This document shows positions 52,477-60,229 of a stretch of 64,000 nucleotides of DNA, in pieces. This DNA comes from Bacillota bacterium (GTDB lineage Bacteria > Bacillota > Clostridia > Lachnospirales > Lachnospiraceae): positions 1 through 64,000 of the forward strand of contig JAEYFP010000005.1 of the NCBI GenBank assembly GCA_023402845.1, written 5' to 3'. The notes beneath the pieces are model-generated. The model did no database searches and was not told the origin of the DNA. It saw only the letters and a program-made list of their open reading frames with translations. Positions within the stretch are counted from its first letter, which is position 1. Each line of letters begins with the position of its first letter. The position numbers were made by a program, and so were the translations under genes.

Positions 52477-53970
52477 ATGAAAATTGCGGGACTTGATATC
52501 GGCACGACCGGCTGCAAGCTGACAGTATTTGATGAAACGGGAATCTATTTGGACAAGGCTTATTGCGACTATCCGGTGACAAGGCAAATGGAGGCTCATG
52601 AGGTGGATGCAGCAGCCATCATGAGGGGCGTTTATTCTGTTCTGACGGAAATCGGGAAAAAGTATGGTGACATCGGCGGAATCGGAGTTACGAGCTTTGG
52701 AGAGACGTTTGTCATGACGGATGCATACGGAAATCCGCTTCACCGGTCGATGCTTTATACCGATCCGAGAGGGCGTGAGGAGTTAAAAGAGCTTGTTGCT
52801 GCGATGGGAGAGAACGGAGAAAGGGAAATTGCTTCCATCACCGGCTTAAGGCCGCATGAAATGTACAGCATCGCAAAAATCATGTGGCTGAAAAAGCACG
52901 AGCCTCAGACCTATCGCGAGGCAGAACACCTGTTTTTAATAGCGGACTATGTGGTATTCTGTCTGACAGGCGAAGCCCAAATAGACTATTCTCTTGCTTC
53001 GAGGACGATGGCATTTGATATTCATGCGCTGAAGTGGAGCGAGCAGATTCTGGGCAAGGCGCAAATAGACATTCGGCTGTTATCAACGCCGGTTCCAGCG
53101 GGAACGGCAGCAGGAGAGCTAAAACAGGAGCTGTCGGTAAAAACGGGCCTCTCAGCCAAAACGCAGATCGTTGTGATCAGCCATGATCAGGTGGCTGCGG
53201 CGGCAGGCGCAGGCGTCTTTAATTCCGGCACGGCTGTGGACGGTGCGGGAACCGTGGAGTGTATTACGCCGGTCTATGATGAAATTCCGGATAGGGATGT
53301 GATGTTTGAAGGAAATTATGCGGTCGTACCCTATATCATTCCGGGCAAATATGTTTGCTATGCATTTTCCTATACGGGCGGTGCGCTGATCCAATGGTGT
53401 ATCGAAACGATGGCGAAAAAAGAAAAAGAATTGGCGGCAGAAGAAGGAATTTCCGTACATGAATATTTGGAAAGACAGTCCGAGAGTCCGACAGGACTGC
53501 TGGTGCTTCCGCATTTTGCCGGGGCCGCGACACCTTATATGGACACGGGTTCTAAGGGTGCTATCTTAGGGTTGACGGCAGGGCATGGTGTCGGCACAAT
53601 TTATCGCGCGTGCATGGAAGGCGTTGTCTATGAGATGATGCTGAATATGGAATATTTAAAAGCCTCCGGAATCCGTTTTCAAAGGCTTCATGCGACCGGA
53701 GGCGGTGCAAGATCCAGGGAATGGATGCAGATGAAAGCGGATATGCTTGGTATTCCGATTACCGCTTTGGCGACGCCGGACGCCGGAACGGTCGGAAGTG
53801 CCATGCTGACCGGAATCGCGATCGGCTGCTTTCACAATATGGAGGAGGCCGCCGCCCGCATGATAGAAAAGCGCGACAGTTATTATCCGAGAGCAGAGAT
53901 GCATGAAAAATATAAGGAAATCTATCAAAGGTACCGAAATATGTATAAAGCGGTGAGACCGCTTATCTGA
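52477..53970 (+). CDS. FGGY family carbohydrate kinase
   Basis: A 497-aa ATP-dependent sugar kinase of the xylulose/rhamnulose/fuculose kinase family. Phosphate motif 1 is AGLDIGTTGCKLTVFD. GIGVTSFGETFVMTD, SHDQVAAAAGAGV with the catalytic Asp region, GLLVLPHFAGAATPYMD and LHATGGGARSREWMQMKADMLG are family blocks. It follows the isomerase by 12 bp with an AAGGAGG site, so it likely phosphorylates the isomerase's ketose product for the aldolase. Confidence 0.92.
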   Translation: MKIAGLDIGTTGCKLTVFDETGIYLDKAYCDYPVTRQMEAHEVDAAAIMRGVYSVLTEIGKKYGDIGGIGVTSFGETFVMTDAYGNPLHRSMLYTDPRGREELKELVAAMGENGEREIASITGLRPHEMYSIAKIMWLKKHEPQTYREAEHLFLIADYVVFCLTGEAQIDYSLASRTMAFDIHALKWSEQILGKAQIDIRLLSTPVPAGTAAGELKQELSVKTGLSAKTQIVVISHDQVAAAAGAGVFNSGTAVDGAGTVECITPVYDEIPDRDVMFEGNYAVVPYIIPGKYVCYAFSYTGGALIQWCIETMAKKEKELAAEEGISVHEYLERQSESPTGLLVLPHFAGAATPYMDTGSKGAILGLTAGHGVGTIYRACMEGVVYEMMLNMEYLKASGIRFQRLHATGGGARSREWMQMKADMLGIPITALATPDAGTVGSAMLTGIAIGCFHNMEEAAARMIEKRDSYYPRAEMHEKYKEIYQRYRNMYKAVRPLI

Positions 53971-53991
53971 AAAGAGAAAGGGGCGAAGCTT

Positions 53992-54975
53992 ATGAATCCT
54001 TACATAGGACATGATGCACAGTATTATGGTGTGGAGGAACACCGTCTGATCGGCGGAAAAGGGGACGGCATGCGGCTGATGGAGGTCAATAACGGAAAAG
54101 GGCTGGAGCTTGTAGTATCCTTGGACCGTGCCGCGGATATTTCAAGGCTGAAATTCAAGGGAATTAACATGAGTTATTTTTCCCCGTGCGGCTATGTTGC
54201 ACCGGCATATTATGAAGGAACAGAAAATAATTGGCTGAAATCTTTTACAGCAGGCTTTTTGACGACATGCGGCCTTGAGGCCGTCGGCACTCCGTGTACC
54301 GATATGGGAGAACGGCTGCCGCTTCACGGTACAATTGGAAATTTACCGGCGGAGCAGGCTTATTGGACAAAGGAGGGGGATTCACTCATCATCCGTGCGC
54401 TTGTCAGAGATGAAGGAATTTTTGCACGTAAATGGAGGCTGCACCGTGAAATTCGTGTCAGTCTGACTCAAAATGAGTTTGTGATTACGGATACACTTGA
54501 AAATGCCGGAAGCAAAACCGAGCCGATGGAAATTTTATATCATATGAATATGGGCTATCCTCTTTTGGATGAGGACAGTATTGTTACGATTCCGGCAGAG
54601 AGGGTAATCCCCAGAAACGAACATGCGGCGGCGGATCTTGAGAACTGGATGAAAATGGAGAAGCCGCAGGCGGATTATGAAGAACGCTGCTATTATCATG
54701 ATTTTACAAAGCCGGGAAGGACAGAGCCGGCAATGGCTTCCATTGTTCAGCCGAAACTTGGCTGCGGACTGAAAATAGAGTATGACGCAAAGGAACTGGA
54801 TTGTTTTACGCAGTGGAAAATGATGGGCGTCCGTGATTATGCCCTTGGTCTGGAATGCGGAAACTGTTATCCCGACGGCCGGGATGTGATGCGCAGAAAG
54901 GGTCTGCTGAAATTCCTGGGGCCCGGTGAGAAGCAGGTATATCAGGTGAAGATTTCCATGCTGGAAATAAATTGA
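53992..54975 (+). CDS. DUF4432 aldose-epimerase-like protein
   Basis: A 327-aa galactose-mutarotase-fold protein of the DUF4432 type. Family blocks include GMRLMEVNNGKGLELVVSLDRAADISRLKFKG-like N-terminal residues (about 25-60), GFLTTCGLEAVGTP near 92, LPLHGTIGNLPAE and ILYHMNMGYPLL. It probably interconverts anomers of the sugar used by this operon, feeding the isomerase. Its stop is only 3 bp from the end of the convergent ATP-grasp gene. Confidence 0.85.
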   Translation: MNPYIGHDAQYYGVEEHRLIGGKGDGMRLMEVNNGKGLELVVSLDRAADISRLKFKGINMSYFSPCGYVAPAYYEGTENNWLKSFTAGFLTTCGLEAVGTPCTDMGERLPLHGTIGNLPAEQAYWTKEGDSLIIRALVRDEGIFARKWRLHREIRVSLTQNEFVITDTLENAGSKTEPMEILYHMNMGYPLLDEDSIVTIPAERVIPRNEHAAADLENWMKMEKPQADYEERCYYHDFTKPGRTEPAMASIVQPKLGCGLKIEYDAKELDCFTQWKMMGVRDYALGLECGNCYPDGRDVMRRKGLLKFLGPGEKQVYQVKISMLEIN

Positions 54976-54978
54976 CAC

Positions 54979-55851
54979 CTATTTCAATTTTTCCATTACA
55001 TAACCCAGATATTCCTTTACGATGTTAATAGTTGTATAGGCGTAAAGCATGCGGGTACCGACGACATCCTCGATTTCGTTGAATATCGGCTGTCCGTTAT
55101 GATAGATGAAATCAATGCCGACAAGATCGGCTGGAAGCGCGGCACTGATCCTTTCGGTCAGGGCCGTTTCTTCTTTTGTCAGAATGTGCGAAGCGGCCGT
55201 GCCTCCGAGAGAAAAGTTGGCGCGGATTTCGGTGCTTTGCGGCTGCGGATCAGCACAGGTGCGCATCATTCCGGCAATGACTTTGCCGCCGAGGACGTAG
55301 ACGCGCAGATCTTTCCCGATGTCGGAGGCGCATCGCTGGAAAACGAGTTTTGGGATCGTACCGTAATCCTTCTTCAGTTCGGACAAAGCCTGATATAATT
55401 CCCGCTCATTGAGAATCAGACCGACATGCATCCCGCCGTGGCCGTCTGCCGGCTTTAACACAAACGGATAGCCAAATTCCCGTGCAGCTTTGCCGTCTGA
55501 GGGATTTTGAGGATATCTCGTGTCCATAAATAGGATGCCGTATTCCTTTAAATATTCATAGGTGCGCTGCTTATCGTTACAAATCTCACATACCTTTGCA
55601 CTGTTGAATACGCGGATTCCCGCGTCCTCCAATGCATGCGAAAGCAGGGGAAAACGAGAACGGTTAATAATAAAATCCGGATTTCCAAGTGACTCGGCAG
55701 ATACATGCACCAGCAGGCGTTCATCAGTTGTAAGGAGAAGAGAGAGCGCGATGCATCGCCGTTTGCTTTCCTCCATAAACAGATCGATAAATCCCATATT
55801 TTTGATTGCGTCATTCGGCTCGTAGAGCAGATATCCCTTCAGTGTGCACAT
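54979..55851 (-). CDS. ATP-grasp ligase-like protein 2
   Basis: A 290-aa RimK/YheC-like ATP-grasp protein. An N-terminal pre-ATP-grasp region is followed by YPFVLKPADGHGGMHVGLI (ATP-binding Lys and Gly loop), KLVFQRCASDIGKDLRVYVLGG, MMRTC and ANFSLGGTAA. The distal metal block reads IFNEIEDVVGTRM, where the usual Glu-x-Asn is Glu-Ile-Glu-Asp. ATP-grasp enzymes join carboxylates to amines or thiols. It overlaps the upstream paralog by 13 bp and has AAGGAG at good spacing. The substrate is unknown. Confidence 0.82.
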   Translation of the reverse strand: MCTLKGYLLYEPNDAIKNMGFIDLFMEESKRRCIALSLLLTTDERLLVHVSAESLGNPDFIINRSRFPLLSHALEDAGIRVFNSAKVCEICNDKQRTYEYLKEYGILFMDTRYPQNPSDGKAAREFGYPFVLKPADGHGGMHVGLILNERELYQALSELKKDYGTIPKLVFQRCASDIGKDLRVYVLGGKVIAGMMRTCADPQPQSTEIRANFSLGGTAASHILTKEETALTERISAALPADLVGIDFIYHNGQPIFNEIEDVVGTRMLYAYTTINIVKEYLGYVMEKLK

Positions 55852-56735
55852 CGATCCAACTCCTTGTCAATATAGGTCATGATTGCGTCGGCCACATTAA
55901 TGCCGGTGCAGTCAAAGATATTTTTAAAGTGGGCATTGGAATTGACTTCACAGAGAATCGGCTCGTCATGTTCGCCGAATAGGATGTCCACACCGGCAAA
56001 GTCAAGGCGCAGTTCGCGGCATACCTCCTGCGCGAGCCGGATTTGATCTGCTGAAGGTTCATAGGGCTTCATGGAGCCGCCGTTCGTAATATTTGCCCGA
56101 AAATCATGCTCATTATAACGGAGCATGGAGGTGACATATTTTCCGCCGACGATATGGAGACGGATATCCCTGCCCGCACTTGTATGAATATACTCCTGAA
56201 ACAAAAAGGCATTGCCGGCATTTTGTGACAGGATAGCAGTTGTCTCACTGCGGGAGTGCGTCAGATAGACCTGCATGCCGAAGGAACCGAAGCATTCCTT
56301 GATGACAAACGGGTAGGATAGCTCTTGTTCTATAGAAGAAAGAAACGCAAAATCCGTATAGCCGATGTTTGAATAGGTCATCGGGGCAAGATAGGTGCGC
56401 GGCATTTTGACGATGCCCGCAAGCCGGACAGCGCTTAGGGACTTATCGTCGCAGGCTTCGATCGCATCCGCACAATTAAAAAGCCGAAGTCCCGTTTTTT
56501 CAAGTGCACGCGCAAGCCGGATATCCTTATCCCAGAATAGGACAAAATCCGGCGTCTGTTCCGCATGTCCTGCGGATATCATTTGGCCGTTGTCTGCGCG
56601 GAAGAGAAAATCTGCGTTTGTTTTGGGTAATAGGCGGATTTGTTGTTTTTGCGCCGCCTTTATCAGCCAGTGATGCAGCTCCTGAAATTTTGCGGTATTT
56701 AAAAATTGATTAACAATGAACCATCCCGTACGCAT
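55839..56735 (-). CDS. ATP-grasp ligase-like protein 1
   Basis: A 298-aa RimK-type ATP-grasp protein. YPFVIKECFGSFGMQVYL carries the ATP-binding Lys and loop. FLFQEYIHTSAGRDIRLHIVGG, MLRYNEHDFRANITNGG, FAGVDILFG and PILCEVNSNAHFKNI provide the metal and phosphate ligands in canonical form. The start at 56735 follows AAGAGG; a 49-codon upstream extension is rejected because it crosses the divergent promoter region. It forms a pair with the next minus-strand gene, possibly acting on one peptide or cofactor (inference). Confidence 0.84.
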   Translation of the reverse strand: MRTGWFIVNQFLNTAKFQELHHWLIKAAQKQQIRLLPKTNADFLFRADNGQMISAGHAEQTPDFVLFWDKDIRLARALEKTGLRLFNCADAIEACDDKSLSAVRLAGIVKMPRTYLAPMTYSNIGYTDFAFLSSIEQELSYPFVIKECFGSFGMQVYLTHSRSETTAILSQNAGNAFLFQEYIHTSAGRDIRLHIVGGKYVTSMLRYNEHDFRANITNGGSMKPYEPSADQIRLAQEVCRELRLDFAGVDILFGEHDEPILCEVNSNAHFKNIFDCTGINVADAIMTYIDKELDRCAH

Positions 56736-56811
56736 ATACTTTAAACCTCTTTTCTTATTGCATTTGCGGCCGCTTTCGTTATATTCTATAAAAAGAACGG
56801 GAGGTGCCGCT

Positions 56812-57261
56812 TTGAGAGAAAAAATTAAAAAGGCTGCGGAGAGGATAAAAGATGATTTGCGAAGAATGGGTTTCCTCATCACAGCTATTTTGCTTTATTT
56901 ATTTGTCATGAACATGCTGCCCGGAGGCATCTGTCTGATTAAGCGGCTGACGGGCATTCCTTGTCCGGGGTGCGGGATGACCAGGGCATTTTTTTACTTG
57001 CTCACAGGTAACTGGCTTTTGTCCTTTCGGATGCACCCGCTGGCGATCGCATGGGCGGCATTTGCACTGTACCTTGTGATCATGCGTTATTGGTACGGAA
57101 AAAGGCCGAAAGGAATACTGCCGATTCTGATACTCTTGTGCACCGCGATGTTTGGCGTTTACCTTTACCGGATGATCACGATATTTCCAAACCGGGAGCC
57201 GATGACCTATGGATCATCTGGAATTATTTATCATCTGCTTCCATTTTTCAGTACCCGATGA
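56812..57261 (+). CDS. DUF2752 membrane protein 1
   Basis: A 149-aa protein with three hydrophobic segments. The DUF2752 signature is TGIPCPGCGMTRAFFYLLTGN with the Cys-Pro-Gly-Cys-Gly motif, followed by FRMHPLAIAWAAFALYLV. The function is unknown; a metal or thiol site in the membrane is conceivable. I place the start at TTG 56812 because CGGGAGG (56798-56804) is 8 nt upstream; the in-frame ATG at 56716 would overlap the divergent ATP-grasp gene. A paralog lies at 58090. Confidence 0.8.
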   Translation: MREKIKKAAERIKDDLRRMGFLITAILLYLFVMNMLPGGICLIKRLTGIPCPGCGMTRAFFYLLTGNWLLSFRMHPLAIAWAAFALYLVIMRYWYGKRPKGILPILILLCTAMFGVYLYRMITIFPNREPMTYGSSGIIYHLLPFFSTR

Positions 57262-57353
57262 TAAGCGGTCTGCCGATATTGTATCACAGTCCGGGAGGTA
57301 TTTCTATACATTACCTTATCTGTTCCTGTTCACACAGTAGCTTAACACTTTCT

Positions 57354-57407
57354 GTTAAGCTGCGTAAGAATGTGATTCAAGAGATGATTTCTGCTTCGCG
57401 GAGCGAA
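57354..57407 (+). repeat. 54-bp dispersed repeat, copy 1
   Basis: This 54-nt sequence matches the reverse complement of 60089-60142 at 51 positions. Core words are GTGATTCAAGAGATGATTTC and TGCTTCGC. It lies outside any coding region, 18 bp before the -35 of the DUF4190 promoter. Confidence 0.9.
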
Positions 57408-57424
57408 AAGTAACAAGAATTTAT

Positions 57425-57453
57425 TTGGAAAAGATGTGGCGGTATGATATAAT
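57425..57453 (+). promoter_or_regulatory. Promoter of the DUF4190 gene
   Basis: TTGGAA (57425-57430), 17 bp, TATAAT (57448-57453). The transcript would have a leader of about 155 nt with several hairpins. Confidence 0.75.
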
Positions 57454-57464
57454 ACCATATAGCG

Positions 57465-57520
57465 TTATTTTTATGCGATATGCGATAGGGTTCCTGCAAA
57501 TTTCCGGCGCATAAAAATAA
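57465..57520. repeat. Palindromic element in the DUF4190 leader
   Basis: TTATTTTTATGCG (57465-57477) and CGCATAAAAATAA (57508-57520) form a perfect 13-bp inverted repeat around a 30-nt centre containing TTCCTGCAAATTTCC. It may be a distant relative of the elements at 41083 and 45260. Confidence 0.6.
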
Positions 57521-57615
57521 TAAGATGCACAACCCGCGGAATTGTACCTTGCCGTATACGGCTCCGCTCGTGCGCAGGGAGTCTGCAGGCAGACTCTTTA
57601 TATAGGAGGAAAAGC

Positions 57616-58080
57616 ATGGACGAAAACGAAATGAAAGTAAATGAAATACCCGCAGCAACAGATACACCGGCAGAGAATATACCGGTACAGGAAACGGAAA
57701 ATACCTATTCACAGGAGATACTGCCTACAAATGTGCAGCCTGTGCCGCAGTACAATTACCAGCAGCCGGTTGATACGGAACCTCCGGTATCGGGCGGAAA
57801 TATCGGATTTTCCATCACTTCACTAGTGTGTGGTATTTTATCTATTATTTGCTGCTGTGTGTGGTATTTATCCATTATTCTTGCAGTTGTTGCGATTGTA
57901 TTTGGTATTCTCAGCCTTAAGAAAAATGCAGACGGAAGAACTATGGCGATAGCCGGCTTGATTACGGGCGGACTCGGATTGGTGCTTTCTATTATCGTAT
58001 TGGTTCTTGTTCTGGTAGGTTCTGCAGTCGGTGACAGCAGCATCATTTATCAGGATTTTATAGAATCTTTGGATTTGTAG
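57616..58080 (+). CDS. DUF4190-type small membrane protein
   Basis: A 154-aa protein. Residues 1-60 are a soluble Pro/Gln/Glu-rich segment (NVQPVPQYNYQQPV). Two hydrophobic helices follow (SLVCGILSIICCCVWYLSII and GLITGGLGLVLSIIVLVLVL) around the GILSLKKNADGRTMAIAGL loop typical of DUF4190. The function is unknown; such proteins sit beside DUF2752 proteins in many Firmicutes, which is the case here (next gene 9 bp downstream). ATAGGAGG gives a clear start. Confidence 0.8.
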   Translation: MDENEMKVNEIPAATDTPAENIPVQETENTYSQEILPTNVQPVPQYNYQQPVDTEPPVSGGNIGFSITSLVCGILSIICCCVWYLSIILAVVAIVFGILSLKKNADGRTMAIAGLITGGLGLVLSIIVLVLVLVGSAVGDSSIIYQDFIESLDL

Positions 58081-58089
58081 AATGAGAAT

Positions 58090-58509
58090 ATGAGGAATGG
58101 CAATACAGACAAATTATTTTATGCCTGTGGCAAAGCTCTGTTTTTTATCGGTGCTGCAGTCCTGCTGCTTGGCGCGTTTGGAGGCTTGAATTGGCTGCTT
58201 CAGCTGGACGGGTGTGTTTTCAAACGTGTGACAGGAGTCTATTGTCCGGGCTGCGGAGGTACGAGAGCATTTTTTGCCCTATTGAGGCTTGAACCTGTAA
58301 AAAGTTTTCTCTATCATCCGGCAGTGATTTATTTTGCGGTCCTATACATGGTTTTCATGGGAAAGATGTTTCTTCTGAAGCATTTTGGAATCGGTACGGA
58401 GCGGGAGGGACGATTGGTTCTGTTCATTATAATCGGTGCCGGTCTCATTATTGTTCAGTGGTTCGTAAAGCTGGCCGGCCAGCTCGTCTTTCATATTACC
58501 TGGATATAA
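58090..58509 (+). CDS. DUF2752 membrane protein 2
   Basis: A 139-aa protein with three hydrophobic segments and the signature GVYCPGCGGTRAFFALLRLEP, a paralog of the protein at 56812. It follows the DUF4190 gene after 9 bp with only a weak GAGAAT site, so its translation may be coupled. The Cys pair in the membrane-proximal loop is the only clue to chemistry. Confidence 0.8.
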   Translation: MRNGNTDKLFYACGKALFFIGAAVLLLGAFGGLNWLLQLDGCVFKRVTGVYCPGCGGTRAFFALLRLEPVKSFLYHPAVIYFAVLYMVFMGKMFLLKHFGIGTEREGRLVLFIIIGAGLIIVQWFVKLAGQLVFHITWI

Positions 58510-58579
58510 GATCATTTATAGTTTAAAATCTGGTGTCAGAGGATGGCAGTTGAATCAATATAAATAAAGGAGGATCCAT

Positions 58580-58957
58580 ATGAATTTTAAAATGGTACAT
58601 GAAAATTATAATGTTTATGATTTGAATAAATCTTTGGATTTTTATAAGGAAGCTTTGGGGCTTACGGAAAAGAGCAGGAAAGTAGCTGCAGACGGCTCCT
58701 TTATCATTGTTTATGTGGGAAATGATACAACGGATTATCTGTTGGAGCTGACCTGGATGAGAGATATGGATCGCCCATATAATCTGGGAGACTGTGAATT
58801 TCATCTGGCATTTGAAACAGATGATTTTAAAGCGGCACATGAAAAACATGAGAAAATGGGTTGTATTTGTTATGAAAACACCGAAATGGGTATTTATTTT
58901 ATCATAGACCCGGATGGTTATTGGTTGGAAGTTATACCGGCAAAAACAACTTGTTAA
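58580..58957 (+). CDS. VOC/glyoxalase-family protein
   Basis: A 125-aa vicinal-oxygen-chelate protein, lactoylglutathione-lyase-like. HENYNVYDLNKSLDFYKEALGL is the N-terminal strand-helix block, VGNDTTDYLLELTW gives a metal Glu, HLAFETDDFKAAHEKHEKMG repeats the fold and IIDPDGYWLEVIPAK carries the final Glu. It could detoxify methylglyoxal; the exact substrate is not determined. AAGGAGG precedes the ATG. It ends before a bidirectional terminator. Confidence 0.85.
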   Translation: MNFKMVHENYNVYDLNKSLDFYKEALGLTEKSRKVAADGSFIIVYVGNDTTDYLLELTWMRDMDRPYNLGDCEFHLAFETDDFKAAHEKHEKMGCICYENTEMGIYFIIDPDGYWLEVIPAKTTC

Positions 58958-58986
58958 TAAGCAGAGCATTTAGAAAAATATAGATT

Positions 58987-59034
58987 ATAATTAAAGTGCA
59001 GAATTGATAACGATCGGTTCTGCACTTTAATTAT
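58987..59034. terminator. Bidirectional terminator between convergent genes
   Basis: ATAATTAAAGTGCAGAA (58987-59003) and TTCTGCACTTTAATTAT (59018-59034) form a perfect 17-bp stem with a 14-nt loop. A/T-rich stem bases give U-rich tails in both directions. It serves the VOC gene and the minus-strand methyltransferase gene. Confidence 0.88.
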
Positions 59035-59068
59035 AGGCGTAATGCTATGTATGAAGCAATCCCTTGTT

Positions 59069-59929
59069 TTATCCGGAATACCGGCCGGAGGCTCCGCAGG
59101 GGAGGATTAAGCCATTTTCCCTGACCGGAAGTCCGATTTCACCGGCTTCCACATGTCCGCCGAATTTTGAGGTGATTGCTGTGTTCATCATATATGCGAG
59201 TACGGCGGGCTGAAGCCCTGTTGTATAAGAGTTGATCAAAAAAAACAGCGGCTTGTCCGATAGGAGCTGAGCGCACAGCTCAATAAACGGAAAAATAGAG
59301 TCTTCGATTTTCCAAATCTCCCCTTTCGGACCGCGACCGTAAGATGGGGGATCCATGATGATTGCGTCATATTTGCTTCCACGCCTGATTTCCCGCTCTG
59401 CGAATTTTACACAGTCGTCCACAAGCCAGCGAATGGGAGCTGCTTCCAGACCGCTGCTTTTTGCGTTTTCCTTCGCCCATGAAACCATGCCCTTGGAGGC
59501 ATCGACATGCGTAACATTTGCTCCGGCTGCCGCAGCGGAAAGCGTCGCACCACCCGTATAAGCAAACAGATTCAAAACCTTGACAGGCCGTTTTGCAGAG
59601 GCGATTTTTTCGGAAAACCAGTCCCAGTTTGCCGCCTGTTCGGGAAACAGTCCGGTGTGCTTGAAGCTGAAGGGCTTTAACTGAAAGGTGAGCGTCTTAT
59701 AGCGGATGCTCCACTGCTCGGGCAAATCAAAGAATTCCCATTCGCCGCCGCCTTTTGCACTTCTATGATAATGTCCGTTGATCGATTTCCATCTCGGATT
59801 TGTTTTCTTTGTATTCCAAATGACCTGCGGATCGGGGCGCACTAACAGATAGCTTCCCCACCGCTCGAGCTTTTCCCCCGCACTCGTGTCCAAAACTTCA
59901 TAATCCTTCCATTGATCAGCAATCCACAT
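59069..59929 (-). CDS. RlmI/RlmK-like class I SAM methyltransferase
   Basis: A 286-aa methyltransferase. VKVLNLFAYTGGATLSAAAAG is motif I, VTHVDASKGMVSWAKENA motif II, and IMDPPSYGRGPKGE motif IV with DPPS, typical of m5C or m2G rRNA methyltransferases. LPCGASGRYSG at the C-terminus contains a Cys that could be catalytic. It lacks the N-terminal PUA domain of RlmI. The substrate is probably rRNA, but this is not certain. The start has AGGAGGAAAACAGC in front. Confidence 0.85.
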   Translation of the reverse strand: MWIADQWKDYEVLDTSAGEKLERWGSYLLVRPDPQVIWNTKKTNPRWKSINGHYHRSAKGGGEWEFFDLPEQWSIRYKTLTFQLKPFSFKHTGLFPEQAANWDWFSEKIASAKRPVKVLNLFAYTGGATLSAAAAGANVTHVDASKGMVSWAKENAKSSGLEAAPIRWLVDDCVKFAEREIRRGSKYDAIIMDPPSYGRGPKGEIWKIEDSIFPFIELCAQLLSDKPLFFLINSYTTGLQPAVLAYMMNTAITSKFGGHVEAGEIGLPVRENGLILPCGASGRYSG

Positions 59930-59973
59930 GCTGTTTTCCTCCTGTCGACCGATTCTATAAAAATTATATATAG

Positions 59974-60002
59974 AATATACACTAATATGGGAGAGTACGC
60001 AA
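59974..60002 (-). promoter_or_regulatory. Promoter of the methyltransferase gene
   Basis: On the minus strand TTGCGT (60002-59997), 17 bp, TATATT (59979-59974). Its -35 is only 6 bp from that of the divergent transporter promoter. Confidence 0.55.
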
Positions 60003-60008
60003 ATATTA

Positions 60009-60038
60009 TTGACGCAGTATACTTCTTCATATTATAAT
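60009..60038 (+). promoter_or_regulatory. Promoter of the EamA transporter gene
   Basis: TTGACG (60009-60014), 18 bp, TATAAT (60033-60038). The transcript would carry a leader of about 185 nt containing the second copy of the 54-bp repeat. Confidence 0.75.
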
Positions 60039-60070
60039 TACGATGCTGTTCACTCCGTTCTCAGCAACAC

Positions 60071-60142
60071 ATGATTTCTGCATGTAAATTCGCTCTGCGA
60101 AGCAGAAATCATCTCTTGAATCACGTTCTTACGTAGCTTAAC
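60071..60142 (-). repeat. 54-bp dispersed repeat, copy 2, with hairpin
   Basis: 60089-60142 is the reverse complement of 57354-57407 with three mismatches. ATGATTTCTGC (60071-60081) also pairs with GCAGAAATCAT (60102-60112), making an 11-bp stem that includes one end of the repeat. It lies in the transporter gene's leader. Confidence 0.88.
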
Positions 60143-60229
60143 AGCAATCTCATTACCGTTATGTCGGTGTGGGAAAAGTATTTTCTTCTTAAAATTAAGG
60201 AGTGGGAGATCGGAAAGCAGAGGTGTAAA

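Larger units (their letters stand above)
57262..57615. other. Structured non-coding gap
   Basis: No gene seen. It contains an AGCTTAAC/GTTAAGCT hairpin (57339-57346 / 57354-57361), one copy of the 54-bp repeat, a promoter, a 13-bp inverted repeat, the 12-nt palindrome GCCGTATACGGC (57551-57562), and a hairpin GAGTCTGC/GCAGACTC (57579-57596) just before the ribosome site of the DUF4190 gene. Confidence 0.7.

Noticed and set aside
57354..60142. Insertion sequence or transposon bounded by terminal inverted repeats
   Set aside because: No transposase or recombinase gene lies between the repeats and I saw no target-site duplication, so a dispersed repeat is the simpler reading.
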